DNA of 64,000 nucleotides from assembly GCA_964023275.1 (NCBI GenBank), contig OZ029927.1:14137222-14201221 (forward strand). The letters are read 5' to 3'. The translations under genes and the position numbers were made by a program. This document shows positions 47,101 to 51,785 of the stretch, piece after piece (the stretch's first letter is position 1; every line of letters begins with the position of its first letter). Origin of the DNA: Norana najaformis. Its lineage: Eukaryota; Annelida; Clitellata; Crassiclitellata; Hormogastridae. The notes beneath the pieces were generated by a model. That model saw nothing but the letters and a program-made list of their open reading frames with translations, did no database searches and was not told the DNA's origin.

Positions 47101-47632
47101 TCACTGGTGGGATATGGGATACTTTACTTTTTACTTTTCTGTATGGGTGTGAACGTGAGTATTTAACCTGGCTGTGTCCATGTTACTGTAACTGATGAAC
47201 TTTTTGTTCTTAATGAACTTTTACGTGGCAACTAGTATAACAGGGTAGTGTGAAAAAGTGGGGTTTAAAAGCCACCTATTTCATTTTTTCAGTCTATGCA
47301 GAATGTGAGGCTTCATAGCTGAGAGGATGTTAATTATCGTCTTCAGAATGGGTGTGAAATAGTCCAACATATGTCTCAAACATTTAAAAAATGGAAACTC
47401 AAGTTTCAGATGTAATTTAAAATTGTTTTGGTTAAATATTTCTACACAGTTAGAACTTTTTTCATCAGTTTTTTGTGTGGCTTGAAGCGATTTGCAGTAG
47501 AATTTTTATTCGCTTTACACAGGGCCTGCGAAGAAGCATAAGCTGAGACGGAGGTCGGCAGAGACAAGTGGAGAATCCACTCCGAGCTCCACAGCCCCAA
47601 TCACAATTTGCCAAACTGTCAACCAGGTCTAG
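7488..47632 (+). CDS. TGFBR3: Betaglycan / TGF-beta receptor type III homologue, complete spliced CDS
   Basis: CDS = join(7488..7581, 9451..9718, 15580..15676, 20339..20513, 22089..22188, 24968..25145, 31643..31820, 39739..39908, 41516..41665, 42101..42295, 42938..43055, 44651..44916, 45348..45486, 46558..46749, 47523..47632): 2430 nt, 809 residues, close to human betaglycan (851). Betaglycan is a membrane proteoglycan co-receptor that binds TGF-beta2, inhibins and BMPs and presents ligand to the type II receptor. Order: signal peptide (1-22 or so), first orphan half-domain (about 33-240), second (about 245-350), linker, ZP-N/ZP-C module (about 395-700) with a Ser-Gly glycosaminoglycan site at 488-491, transmembrane helix about 747-769, and a 40-residue basic tail. 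Diagnostic matches are EVHVVYL and DVHIFEL (family EVHIIEL), NQTVNW (family SVNW), and the membrane block VGIAFAAFLIGALLSGALWY, nearly identical to vertebrates. All exon phases agree. Endoglin is the alternative relative, but the tail and membrane segment are betaglycan's. The exon 3/4 junction is uncertain by 11 codons. Confidence 0.9.
7930..8176 (-). mobile_element. LINE 3'-end remnant (weak)
   Basis: A minus-strand frame reads VGPSTWKSLPLDLHVLLTK then LKTILFGRG. This resembles the end of the ORF2 protein of CR1/Jockey-like LINEs, which carry a motif of the type GPxxWNSLPxxLR...LKTxLF. The frame ends in a stop near 7940. It is only a decayed fragment. Confidence 0.45.
8715..9115. repeat. 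Degenerate ~20-bp satellite (ctgccatggtcc unit)
   Basis: About 20 imperfect copies of a unit close to ttctgccatggtcctgaat. Unit length drifts between 18 and 20 bases. Lies in intron 2 and has no sensible coding frame. Confidence 0.85.
9281..9450 (+). repeat. 85-bp tandem duplication including a 3' splice site
   Basis: Two copies (9281-9365, 9366-9450) share attttcagttcaag, ctgaacctaag and attcctgtgcag. The second copy ends exactly at the exon 3 acceptor, and the first carries the same acceptor 85 bases upstream. Using the first would add 85 bases, shift the frame and soon meet a stop (TAA at about 9411-9413). Confidence 0.85.
9451..9718 (+). CDS. TGFBR3: Betaglycan exon 3: orphan domain 1, N-terminal part
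   Basis: The acceptor attcctgtgcag ends at 9450. Encodes residues 32-120 plus two bases: SDLCKIRSSF with the first domain cysteine, LTCNYSG with an N-glycosylation sequon, a run of about ten serines, then KEVHVVYLQI and QVLLNIE, the edge strands of the orphan-domain fold. The donor is uncertain. AA|GTGTCC at 9718 is weak but joins in frame to an acceptor at 15579. GT at 9745 or 9751 lies in the 3' tail of an adjacent SINE and joins in frame to a stronger acceptor at 15572, adding 11 to 13 residues including one cysteine. Confidence 0.78.
9738..9967 (-). repeat. tRNA-derived SINE, family A, inverted, 5'-truncated, with target-site duplication
   Basis: Read on the minus strand: tgggcaacttgtgtg, cagtataatttggtac, ccatgtccaggaca, cctaca (diverged end), tgggatactttacttttac. 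It is flanked by ggaaattaatgta (9728-9740) and ggaaaataatgta (9968-9980), 12 of 13 identical, a good target-site duplication. The tRNA head is missing. The element begins about 20 bases after the native donor of betaglycan exon 3, and its tail supplies alternative GT donors. Confidence 0.82.
10385..10651 (-). mobile_element. LINE reverse-transcriptase C-terminal fragment
   Basis: The minus-strand frame contains GRGSRGRQKKRWGDMIHQDL, then LKLLRLKKEDTGDRNKWKRR and HVADP. This matches the C-terminal end common in invertebrate non-LTR ORF2 proteins (GRPKKRWxDxIxxDL...AxDRxxWRRxVxxADP). Only the end is present and the frame is isolated, so this is a dead 5'-truncated copy. Confidence 0.8.
11040..11950 (+). 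pseudogene. Broken CR1/Jockey-like LINE ORF2 fragment
   Basis: Successive frames, interrupted by indels and stops, give pieces typical of a non-LTR reverse transcriptase: a VPEGCVLG...LLF-like block near 11090-11130, an MQYAENTQLY block (the catalytic YADDTQLY box with the second aspartate replaced) near 11160-11195, HEAILFATHQ, KHSLTDDVAK, a LHWLSAEWRV block near 11630, and HIWNRLPQKARL near 11845 at the end. Inactive. Confidence 0.8.
12495..12625. repeat. GT microsatellite (interrupted)
   Basis: About 130 bases dominated by GTGTGT blocks. Two minus-strand open frames rich in THTHT come from it. Confidence 0.85.
13085..14085. repeat. 29-bp satellite, about 34 copies, open in all three plus frames
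   Basis: The unit is close to cagaatctggacttcctgtc + ctccttatg (29 bases), with variants gag/gaa, cta/ctg and a few 26-base copies. Because 29 is not a multiple of three, each frame cycles through all phases and reads the same 29-residue cycle (LLMQNLDFLSSLCRIWTS and similar). No frame has a stop over hundreds of bases, giving apparent proteins of 203, 228 and 370 residues. It sits in a betaglycan intron with no splice support. Confidence 0.92.
15580..15676 (+). CDS. TGFBR3: Betaglycan exon 4: orphan domain 1, NLDLIFVL / NQTVNW strands
   Basis: Residues 121-153: NLDLIFVLASNQTVNWKIVS then DCIDKARHVYFW. This is the most recognisable orphan-domain segment (human counterpart NLILILKCKKSVNW), with a glycosylation sequon at NQT. 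The donor TGG|GTGAGT is strong and in phase 0. Two acceptors lie 7 bases apart: tttttttacag ending at 15572 and aatcag ending at 15579. Which is used depends on the exon 3 donor; both pairings keep this frame. Confidence 0.85.
16800..17080 (-). mobile_element. LINE reverse-transcriptase C-terminal fragment
   Basis: The minus-strand frame reads KWIGHIVRGDSLLRNIIAGR then MEGKKRIGRPRQVLLDW. This is the classical end of invertebrate non-LTR ORF2 proteins (WxGHVxRxDS...GxxxGxRxRGRPRxxxLD). The catalytic core is absent. A different sequence type from the copy at 10385. Confidence 0.82.
17465..17712. repeat. G-rich GGGT/GGAT tract
   Basis: About 250 bases of ggtgggtggatgggtgagt-like units on the plus strand. 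Minus-strand frames read as HPSTHPPTH repeats. The G runs are short (3-4) but dense. Confidence 0.88.
18870..19310 (+). repeat. tRNA-headed dispersed repeat
   Basis: A B-box-like gaggttggaacctctc near 18921-18936 is followed by aggctttgagcaagtcctta and a block taaatggcgtggcgcccatt / caaacgggcagcggtgatga. That last block recurs inverted at 27100-27165. A second 'gggacctttagcaagtcctt' block begins near 19237. Confidence 0.6.
20150..20300. repeat. GACA/GAGA-rich tract
   Basis: Low-complexity purine-rich stretch of mixed (GACA)n and (GAGA)n about 40 bases upstream of betaglycan exon 5. Open frames over it are artefacts. Confidence 0.85.
20339..20513 (+). CDS. TGFBR3: Betaglycan exon 5: orphan domain 1, C-terminal part
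   Basis: Too fragmented to appear as a long open frame; found by phase and content. The acceptor ctgttaaacag ends at 20338 and the donor TTAG|GTATGT leaves one base. Residues 154-211 read VSNNSRLIPVSHPRVKIRKF, then LQSLGQWATEKFNHITTVGE and HELTRKITTSVGL. They align with the vertebrate segment whose pattern is NEHLLNWARKEYGAVTSF. One N-glycosylation sequon (NNS). Confidence 0.85.
20685..20762 (+). repeat. Dispersed repeat, 'cgagatttctacag' family
   Basis: gtaagccggagatttctaca then gcgcctaacagaaagc, accagcttattcacaggcgc-like end and gtcaaaa. Same family as 4870 (inverted), 51685 and 61610. Confidence 0.6.
21400..21685 (+). mobile_element. LINE 3' end (5'-truncated), copy 1
   Basis: Decayed ORF2 end followed by a 3' tail. 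The block cagttcgttctgtcaattct then aaagatgcatctctttcaac reads as a C-terminal SFKSxLKMHLFQLA-like end, then the common tail gactgatgccttgtgtgtta and gctatagaagtc with attagattag. Same family as 21718, 28345 (minus), 30705 and others. Confidence 0.72.
21718..21985 (+). mobile_element. LINE 3' end (5'-truncated), copy 2
   Basis: A frame gives FWNFLPVSVCFASSLMLFKS followed by GLKS, the characteristic WNxLPxxxR...SxxxFKxxLKS end of LINE ORF2. It is followed by the shared tail gtgctttgtgcattaagata and agaagcttatagatgag. Confidence 0.72.
22089..22188 (+). CDS. TGFBR3: Betaglycan exon 6: linker between the orphan half-domains
   Basis: The acceptor ctgtttgtttcag ends at 22088 and the donor ACAA|GTGAGT is strong. 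In the phase set by exon 5 it reads TGKGKACSELHRGEAAEETV then GCIDPANQGLNN, residues 213-244. It aligns with the vertebrate stretch ending KAAEGCVMSSQ just before the second EVHIIEL strand; both cysteines correspond. A different frame is open too and looks less like the family. Confidence 0.82.
22249..22535 (+). repeat. tRNA-derived SINE, family A
   Basis: B-box gggttcgactcc near 22298-22309, then gggcaagttgtttgcacaca, cgagcagtataatttggtac, gtccaggaccttgggattca, gagcacctcccctatatctc and gggatactttactttttt. It begins about 60 bases downstream of the exon 6 donor. Confidence 0.82.
22580..23190 (-). pseudogene. LINE ORF2 C-terminal remnant
   Basis: The minus strand, in frames broken by indels, gives LRSNNIHDNLIETYDILHRD, matching the DMIEVYKILHG-type box of non-LTR ORF2 ends. 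Further on are a NDLPQSVHTAESFK-like piece and a HSEDST-like piece where the family has WNxLPxxVVxAxSVNxFKxxLD. Dead, and of another lineage from the copies with the LKMHLFQLA end. Confidence 0.7.
23900..24160 (+). repeat. tRNA-derived SINE, family A
   Basis: gagggttcgactccggtaac (B-box), gaccctgggcaagttgtttg, agcagtataatttggtaccg, gtccaggaccttgggattcg, gagtgcttcccctaagtctc. Same order as at 22249 and 46846. Confidence 0.82.
24968..25145 (+). CDS. TGFBR3: Betaglycan exon 7: orphan domain 2, first half
   Basis: The acceptor tttgtttcttag ends at 24967. After one base completing Lys, residues 246-304 read DVHIFELEMHDMSSSTIFLD, then SVRRHLLLVLKAHRPTRWTV and RTSRLRGTLDII. This repeats the EVHxxxL...LxLxLK...xxW plan of exons 3-4 and aligns with human EVHIIEL...NLILILKC...NWVIKS...GSLKII. 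The W is kept but the vertebrate cysteine in LKC is alanine here. The donor ATT|GTAAGT is strong and in phase 0. Confidence 0.88.
25720..25985. repeat. CATA/CACA microsatellite
   Basis: About 265 bases of catacatacacacatac-type repeats. It yields five overlapping open frames on both strands rich in Tyr/Cys/Val or Thr/His, none credible. Confidence 0.9.
27100..27165 (-). repeat. Dispersed repeat block, inverted copy of 18990-19060
   Basis: Read on the minus strand this gives aaacggcgtggcacccctt, caaacgggcagcggtggaga and aggatctcacc, matching the block at about 19000-19050 with a few changes. Surrounding sequence (26940-27100) may belong to the same element. Confidence 0.65.
27205..27415. repeat. 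25-bp satellite with a 75-bp higher-order pattern
   Basis: Eight copies of a 25-base unit starting tgcaaactggcatcct. Two variants alternate: A ends caatcagta and B ends taagcacta. The order is A A B, A' A B, A'' and a diverged last unit, so the array grew as 75-bp blocks of three. Confidence 0.9.
28085..28250 (-). mobile_element. LINE 3' end fragment, minus strand
   Basis: The minus strand carries ctgtcagctctttaacac, caggtctgaactt and caacttgctaacccaccaca, the same region of the LINE end as in copies 21400 and 30705, more decayed. Confidence 0.6.
28345..28640 (-). mobile_element. LINE 3' end fragment, minus strand
   Basis: The minus-strand frame includes SGLLGSWSKALQFSAQFSSF and CQFFDVIQV, and the DNA matches copy 21400 across cagttcgttctgtcaattct, ttgatgtcattcaggtctaa and aaagatgcatctctttcaac. 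5'-truncated and inactive. Confidence 0.7.
29680..29835 (+). repeat. tRNA-headed SINE with a tRNA-Thr-like head
   Basis: ggggcacggtacccgattgg then gtagaacacttggcttgtaa, with an anticodon-like TGT, and a B-box-like caggtacgaacctcc near 29732. It is followed by ggggaccttgagcaaagcct, a body shared with 18960, 32110 and 49285. Confidence 0.65.
30705..30962 (+). mobile_element. LINE 3' end (5'-truncated), copy 3
   Basis: A frame reads VRSVNSLMSFGSKPKMHLFQ then LAYPP and TAA, an ORF2 terminus. It is followed by acctggcttctccagtagac, ttgacttgaagcgaccatcg, actgatgccttgtgcattgt, and gcgctatagaaatctt with a final attatattag. It is the best-preserved copy of this LINE end in the window. Confidence 0.78.
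31643..31820 (+). CDS. TGFBR3: Betaglycan exon 8: orphan domain 2, second half
   Basis: The acceptor tttttgttgtcgtcag ends at 31642. Residues 305-363 include VRVVNERLANLSGSDLITWT then AVNYGAPVSYTGAKLASRF and DLTVDG. They align with human GNLVKWALDNGYSPITSYTMAPVANRFHL. One sequon (NLS). The donor GGAG|GTAGGC leaves one base. Phase 0 in follows directly from exon 7, so no exon is missing between. Confidence 0.9.
32035..32185 (+). repeat. tRNA-headed SINE, same body as 29680
   Basis: acatggtagctgatttgacg at the A-box position, gcaggtttgagcctcc at the B-box position near 32077-32092, then tgggaccttgatcaaatcct. A diverged copy. Confidence 0.55.
33120..33210. repeat. GAT/GAG/GAC trinucleotide tract
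   Basis: About 90 bases of ATG-ATG, GAG and GAC triplets. The minus-strand open frame over it reads Ser/Pro runs and is an artefact. Confidence 0.85.
33318..33365 (-). repeat. 5S-rRNA-derived sequence, minus strand
   Basis: The plus strand reads ggtcgcctatccaagtacaa then acctgactcggttttgttta. Its complement gives the 5S order GTTAAAC (A-box region), CGAGTCAGGT, TTGTACTTGGATAGGCGACC (C-box). It is more diverged than the copy at 2868 and in opposite orientation. Only the internal promoter part is kept. Confidence 0.65.
33985..34180. repeat. 39-bp satellite, five copies
   Basis: The unit is tgttttaaaatctcctgtca then attatccaaactcttactg. The third copy lacks three bases (cct). The unit is a multiple of three, so a plus frame stays open and gives a repeated SPVNYPNSYCVLK peptide. 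Confidence 0.9.
35090..35170. repeat. TTA microsatellite
   Basis: About 80 bases of (TTA)n with a few TTTA interruptions. A second shorter TTA/TTATCA run lies at 36190-36245. Confidence 0.88.
35385..35565. repeat. 21-bp satellite, about 8 copies
   Basis: The unit is tgttatattggaaatgtatgc (21 bases, split here as tgttatattgg + aaatgtatgc). Because 21 is a multiple of three and the unit has few stops, several frames on both strands stay open and read YWKCMLL, VILEMYA, QYNSTHF or SNITAHI repeats. No splice signals mark it as coding. Confidence 0.9.
37205..37245. repeat. AT microsatellite
   Basis: Alternating AT run of about 40 bases inside intron 8. Confidence 0.85.
39739..39908 (+). CDS. TGFBR3: Betaglycan exon 9: linker and start of the ZP-N domain
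   Basis: The acceptor ttttgatttcag ends at 39738. Two bases finish a valine codon shared with exon 8. Residues 365-420 read GDRWQHGRGKDDDSLSWSDG, a polar acidic linker, then SRSVSCLPGAMEVSLLKNPL. They match the vertebrate ZP entry SVKCDNEKMIVAVEKDSF, with the first ZP-N cysteine. The donor TCG|GTAGGC is in phase 0. Confidence 0.85.
41516..41665 (+). CDS. TGFBR3: Betaglycan exon 10: ZP-N domain
   Basis: The acceptor ttttctcctag ends at 41515. Residues 421-470 read GFFLSTDQLSLDDPDCVAQQ, NDTHYFWRTGLEACGGVQRH and ADRIVVENA. They align with vertebrate GMDVTLLDPTCKAKMNGTHFVLESPLNGCGT, with both cysteines, the LxDPxC motif and the THFxxxxPLxxCG pattern. Sequon at NDT. The donor GCG|GTCAGT is in phase 0. 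Confidence 0.9.
42101..42295 (+). CDS. TGFBR3: Betaglycan exon 11: inter-ZP segment with glycosaminoglycan site
   Basis: The acceptor ttgattgacag ends at 42100. Residues 471-535 read ILIRPIKPPVGQSLDDFSGS, GMKQMEEGDGVDDTFSDDED and VIRLNFACTFPL. DDFSGSG inside an acidic stretch is a glycosaminoglycan attachment motif. It sits where vertebrate betaglycan has DLESGDNG, its attachment region. VIRLNFAC matches IVVFNCSL, closing ZP-N. The donor ACG|GTAAAT is in phase 0. Confidence 0.9.
42938..43055 (+). CDS. TGFBR3: Betaglycan exon 12: start of ZP-C
   Basis: The acceptor ctgtttccag ends at 42937. Residues 536-574: DVDYYLRLYKDALFQHEIVS, FPVIVGENQSLYIMAGIHT. Matches the vertebrate pattern FNMELYNTDLF...VPENGHVYVEVSV. 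Sequon NQS. The donor ACGG|GTCAGT leaves one base. Confidence 0.87.
43951..44270 (+). mobile_element. tRNA-headed SINE carrying the LINE 3' tail
   Basis: The head has gtttactggttagcatgctg (A-box) and ggtgttgggtgttcaagtcc (B-box, 44003-44022). The 3' part from about 44147, gaattcgacctggttctcca to gctgtagaagtcattagatt, is homologous over about 115 bases to the tails of the LINE copies at 21400 and 30705. This is the layout of a SINE that borrows a LINE's 3' end for its own reverse transcription. Confidence 0.72.
44651..44916 (+). CDS. TGFBR3: Betaglycan exon 13: ZP-C core
   Basis: The acceptor tttgggttctag ends at 44650. Residues 575-663: EQGLQANIESCSVFPTAVPG, HPLIINRCIVDEMVVWKDDG, ERFEFPFRKWWGDHTSVDLR and CDLTVCNRLANHKAGIPQ. 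They align with vertebrate ELGFAIQTCFISPYSNP...YTIIENICP...VHFPIPQ...LQCELTLC. Cysteines for the ZP-C disulfides are present. The donor CAG|GTTAAA is in phase 0. Confidence 0.92.
45348..45486 (+). CDS. TGFBR3: Betaglycan exon 14: end of ZP-C and juxtamembrane region
   Basis: The acceptor attttctcacag ends at 45347. Residues 664-709: CQPGPARRCLASGGQHSSEP, KQNTVAKMLEIGPLVLHSGV and NNSVSS. CxPxxxxxC matches vertebrate KCVPPDEAC, the last ZP cysteine pair. LEIGPLVLHSG may be the external hydrophobic patch region. One sequon (NNS). The donor TCAG|GTACGC leaves one base. Confidence 0.87.
46264..46497. repeat. GTG/GTC triplet tract
   Basis: About 235 bases of GGTGGTGGTCGTGGT-type triplets with occasional CATGG, ending 60 bases before the exon 15 acceptor. 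Plus frames read poly-Val or Trp/Ser and the minus frame poly-Thr. A plus frame happens to run into exon 15 in the correct reading frame, but reading through the exon 14 donor meets TGA first, so it is intronic. Confidence 0.9.
46558..46749 (+). CDS. TGFBR3: Betaglycan exon 15: juxtamembrane and transmembrane segment
   Basis: The acceptor ttctgtgtgtag ends at 46557. Residues 710-773: an acidic stalk PVAPEDEELCNQVVRIEGLD, then SPTVVGIAFAAFLIGALLSG and ALWYIHSRT. The membrane block is almost residue-for-residue the vertebrate one ([25 protein letters not shown]). This is the strongest single proof of identity. The donor ACAG|GTATAA leaves one base. Confidence 0.95.
46846..47138 (+). repeat. tRNA-derived SINE, family A (best-preserved copy)
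   Basis: A-box-like tggttgtatagtggtaacgc near 46853, B-box gggttcgactcc near 46898, then gaccctgggcaagttgtttg, agcagtataatttggtaccg, gtccaggaccgtgggatttg, gagcacctcccctatgtctc and gggatactttactttttact as the 3' end. It begins about 95 bases after the exon 15 donor. Confidence 0.85.
47523..47632 (+). CDS. TGFBR3: Betaglycan exon 16: cytoplasmic tail and stop
   Basis: The acceptor cgctttacacag ends at 47522. Residues 774-809: GPAKKHKLRRRSAETSGEST, PSSTAPITICQTVNQV, then TAG at 47630-47632. The basic start is a typical stop-transfer. The ESTPSSTA part parallels vertebrate QSTPCSSSSTA, where the chain ends with a class I PDZ ligand. Here eleven more residues follow. Confidence 0.92.
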
Positions 47633-48077
47633 GAAGTATCTCTTGCACCGGTGCGGACTAACTGGAGAGGCTGAGGAACAGTGCAAAACACACCAAGCTT
47701 CATCTTTCGCTCCAGGTTCCCCGGTTTGCCTGTTCGATCAACTTGCAGACCTCGTCGAAGTGTATCTCACTGTTACTGTTATCTTTTGTTTGATGCATCA
47801 GTTGGATTCTCTGTGGATCGTCTGCTGTCTGTCACTGTACAGCAGATAATTGATTCTGAACCAAACTAGATGTATTTGGCTACTGTTTCTGATTCTCTTT
47901 CGGACCCTTTGATGAGTGCGTCGTATCAAGCTCGTCCTGTAACTGAGTTTTGTTCGACAGAGCCATTTGTTTAACTGTGCGAGTATGCGTACGCTTGCGT
48001 GGCAGACTCTGCGAACTTCGGCGGCAGATGGTAACTGTCCACCATTGTTTCTACTGCTGTTGTGTGCTAATTTACGT

Positions 48078-48083
48078 AATAAA
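48078..48083 (+). terminator. Candidate poly(A) signal of betaglycan
   Basis: AATAAA 446 bases after the stop, the first canonical hexamer downstream of the stop. Confidence 0.45.
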
Positions 48084-51000
48084 CAGTATGGTCTTCTTCT
48101 CTGAAGTCACCGAATGCTGCCATCGTCTTGTAAATAACGTTGATTTTGTATGTGTTGTATTCGTTTTTGTTTACATGAAAATGATGGCAGCCTACCTGTA
48201 ATTGTTTAAATTTATCTGGGGCTCGATTCTCAGTTTTCATTTGGTGAAGGTTGTACGTTGTGCAGGTGAGGTACCAGCTTTATTACATCTCCAGTGTCTT
48301 TGCAGAAGACTTGCTGGAGAAATCAAGAATATGACTATGATGCATATTAAAACCTTTATGATGAATGTTATTTACCTTCAACTGGTTCCAATTAAAGCTG
48401 AAAAAACTTTTCATTGTATGCAGACCTTTACATTATAATGCAGACAAATTTCTTTTGGTCTTTTTAATGTAAGAAAATGTGTTAAAACTCTGATTAAGGA
48501 GTTTTTGACAGTCGTTAATTAGTCCTTTTTAAGCTACGGTCACAATAACGGAGTCTCTATGACAGTTTGGTAATAATTATTTTAGTTACAGCACTATTTC
48601 ACTCAAGAATAACATTTAAAAGTGAAAAGCATGTAATTTCAGTCATTATCATTATGTAAAAACTTGAGTGGAGTTCAAATTTGCCAGCCTTCATTGTCAG
48701 GTGTGTGTGTAACAATTCATAGCATTTGCTCTGATAATTGTATACATTGTGAGCAGTTTTATTTTGATTTGATGCAGTTTATACGTGCATATATATGCAT
48801 ATATAATGATCTGTATTTTATATATATATATATATATACATATGGTGCGTATATATATAGACATAATTTATGCCAAAATTTTCTTTTTGCTAAGGATTAA
48901 AGGGTACAATTGTAGTTAGTCGATAGTTGTGGTTTGTTGTTAGTTGTCGTTTTCTTTCTGCTGTTTTTTTTTGTAATCTTTGTTGAATTATTTTACTTTA
49001 AGTTTTGAAAGCTATACAGGTCTAATGTTTACATGTTTGTATGTTACTTGTGCATGTGGGCATTTGCAGTTTTCAGGTGATTTTGCTAACCACTAAGACG
49101 GCGGGGAGCACGTCCGACCAGTGGTGAAGTTTCACAACCTGAAGAAACTCTACCCTCAGACTTGACCTTATTTCGGTCTTTCCACTGGTACAAATTATTA
49201 CTCAGTTTGTGGAACTGATGACCTAATTATGGTAGATGAGTGACTGCAGTGTAATATGGATTTGAATCCCATCCTTCTAGCTGGTCAGTGTTAAAAGCCT
49301 GTCCTTGACACACAGTTACTTAGCACGATCAGCTGATGCCTTTTCATTAGGTAACCAAATTATATGTTATTATTAAAGGTATTTTGTTCTGCAAGAGGCA
49401 CAATATAAATTGACAAATACAATACAGATTACCAGATAGAGATATAAATAATGTTTAGTATATTATGAAGTATTGCTTATTTCTGCTCGATTTCCAATCC
49501 AGTAAATTGTCTCCTTTGAAAAGGGTAAGTTTGAGAAGTAAGTAAGTAAGTAAGTAAGTAATGCATTTGTTAACACGCCATATGTCCATCGACTGAGCGA
49601 GGAATCGAAATTTGAAGTTCGAGGTGTTCTATATGTCTGAGAGATTTTGATCTGTTTAGCATGAGGTTCTGCTGTCCGAGGTCACCCTAGCAGCCCATAT
49701 TAGTGAACGTGTTTCTCTTTTTGTTGTATATCATTTGTTCTTTTTTGTGGGGTAAAGGTTGTTAAGCTGTGCTGTTCTTTTGAGTAGATGTCTGACTTCA
49801 TGAGTCAGTCACCAAGTTTTGAGTTGGAGGAAGGGCATTTGGTGTAGAACGTCAGAAGTTAAGCATCCATATCTTCCTTTGGCAGCAACCAGGAAAGTAT
49901 TGCTACTGCAGATTACTCTGTTTTATGCTGGTAAAAGCGACGCTGTCAGTGAAGGCAGTCTTCTGCTGCAATGCGTGTATAACTTTTTCTGGAACGACCT
50001 CAGTAAATTTGAAATTTTCGTATCGTTCTCGTTTTGCTTCGTTGTTCATCTTTTTCTGTAGAATTGCCTGTAAATGCCATTAGTTGTTGTTTTATGACCT
50101 TGCAAAATGTTGAATGTGCATGTGTACAGAACAACGTTCCATATTTTCTGGCCGTCTTGGAGTGATTTTGTCTGTTAAGTGGTCTGTTCCTAAGGAAGGA
50201 AAATTGAAAATGCTGAGTTTCTATTTATGAATTAATTATGTCTGGTACTGATTATAGAAATTTGAATTTTGTCGTCTCATTATTGAAAAGCAGTGTGTAG
50301 AGAAGTTTGTTTTAAGAGTTATTTGATTCTATAAATCTAAGTGAATTGTTTAGTTAAGGGTTGGATGTGTAGAAGTTTGATAGTTTTTGAAACAGCTTTC
50401 CATCCACTGTTTCATTATTTGGTGTTTATTGAGCTTTTACTACATGTGTTGTTGAAAACACGTCCCAGATTATCTGTTTCCATTTTTTTTTGTGTTTATT
50501 GATGTTTTACTATACCTTTTGTTGAAAACACATGCCCCAGAACAGAAATTAAGCTTTGTTGAACTTTGCTGTAAAGCTGAGGGGTTGAGTCTCTCTTCTG
50601 CAGAGTCTTTACCCACCAATAAGTCTCTTCTGTTTCTTTTTTTAGCATAACTTTTTTATTTATTCTTCACTTGTTGACAGTTTTTTTGTTAAGCGAGAGG
50701 TTCATTTGACCGTGATTATCTGTCAGCAATATTCTTATTCTCCTCATAGTTTGCCTTTGAGTTCTGCTGTTCTGGTGTATGATTCCAGAGCCTTCATTTT
50801 AGTTATGCTGGAACCTACTTACGATGCAAAATTCTGCAGCTAAATATCAAAAACTGTGTTCCGGTGAGGTTGTGTTGTAATGAAATACATCCTAAGGCAG
50901 GATAAAATTAATGATTCATGACCACGTTTTATCACGAATTGCATTACGAAGGTAAAGTAAGTAAGTAAGTAAGTATTTTCTTTATTAACCAATAGGTGCA

Positions 51001-51684
51001 CGTTATGACGAGGTTCTGGTGAATTCTGTTCTGTTCAGTGTATGGATTCTGCATTTAGTAATTCCCTTTCTAGCCTAGCGCTCTTGTTGAAGCTTCACTC
51101 TCTTCTTTTCGTTACTGAACTGAAACTGTTCAGAACTGTAAATCTCAACTGTTGATGCTGCCTTCGTAGAGCTCTCACTTCTCTTCGTCTCTGTGTTGTC
51201 AGTGCAGCCGTATTTAGCCAGCGAGGCCTGATGTTTGCCAAACAAAATCCAATGTTGTTGTGCATAATTAATTAATTAATTAATTGCTATGTATAATTAA
51301 AATTAGAACCATCATCTCTGGGCCGTGTCCTGTCTTGTTGAACATAACATGATATGGCCACTCTGTTAAGTGCCACATTAGGATTACAGTCGATATTGGT
51401 TGTTAAGTGGGCTAGGTTGATTATTGTTAATCGGTGTTAATGATTAATGATATTGTTGACCTTGGCTGAAGCTTTGAAAAAATTTGCATTTTTATGGATG
51501 ACACAATTAGTTATAGTTTCTGTCTAGTCAAGCTTTATTTGCAAAGCTTTCAAAAACAGGAAAAACGTGTTGCCTGGGAGATGTTTACTTTAAAGTTTTG
51601 TAATTTTGGTGATAGTTCTGTTTGATTTCAAACCAGTGTTATTTTTGTATCTTCTGACTGATCAATCTACTGTGGTAATTTAAG

Positions 51685-51785
51685 GTAATCGTAATCTCGA
51701 GATTTCTACAGTGCCCAATGAAAGCCATGTCATGGGTACCAGCTTATTCACAGGTGCTCAGTCAAAACCAGGCAAAAGAGGTTCA
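51685..51785 (+). repeat. Dispersed repeat, 'cgagatttctacag' family
   Basis: gtaatcgtaatctcgagatt, tctacagtgcccaatgaaag, ccatgtcatgggtaccagct, tattcacaggtgctcagtca. The best-preserved of the four copies. Confidence 0.65.

Larger units (their letters stand above)
39909..47522 (+). other. Introns 9-15 of betaglycan
   Basis: Seven shorter introns: 39909-41515, 41666-42100, 42296-42937, 43056-44650, 44917-45347, 45487-46557 and 46750-47522. They contain a 'gcacttataaagcac' repeat near 40180-40270, a tRNA-headed SINE with LINE tail (43951-44270), LINE-tail pieces near 45250-45320, a related repeat near 45560-45640, a GTG/GTC tract (46264-46497) and a family A SINE (46846-47138). All start GT and end AG. 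Confidence 0.8.
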
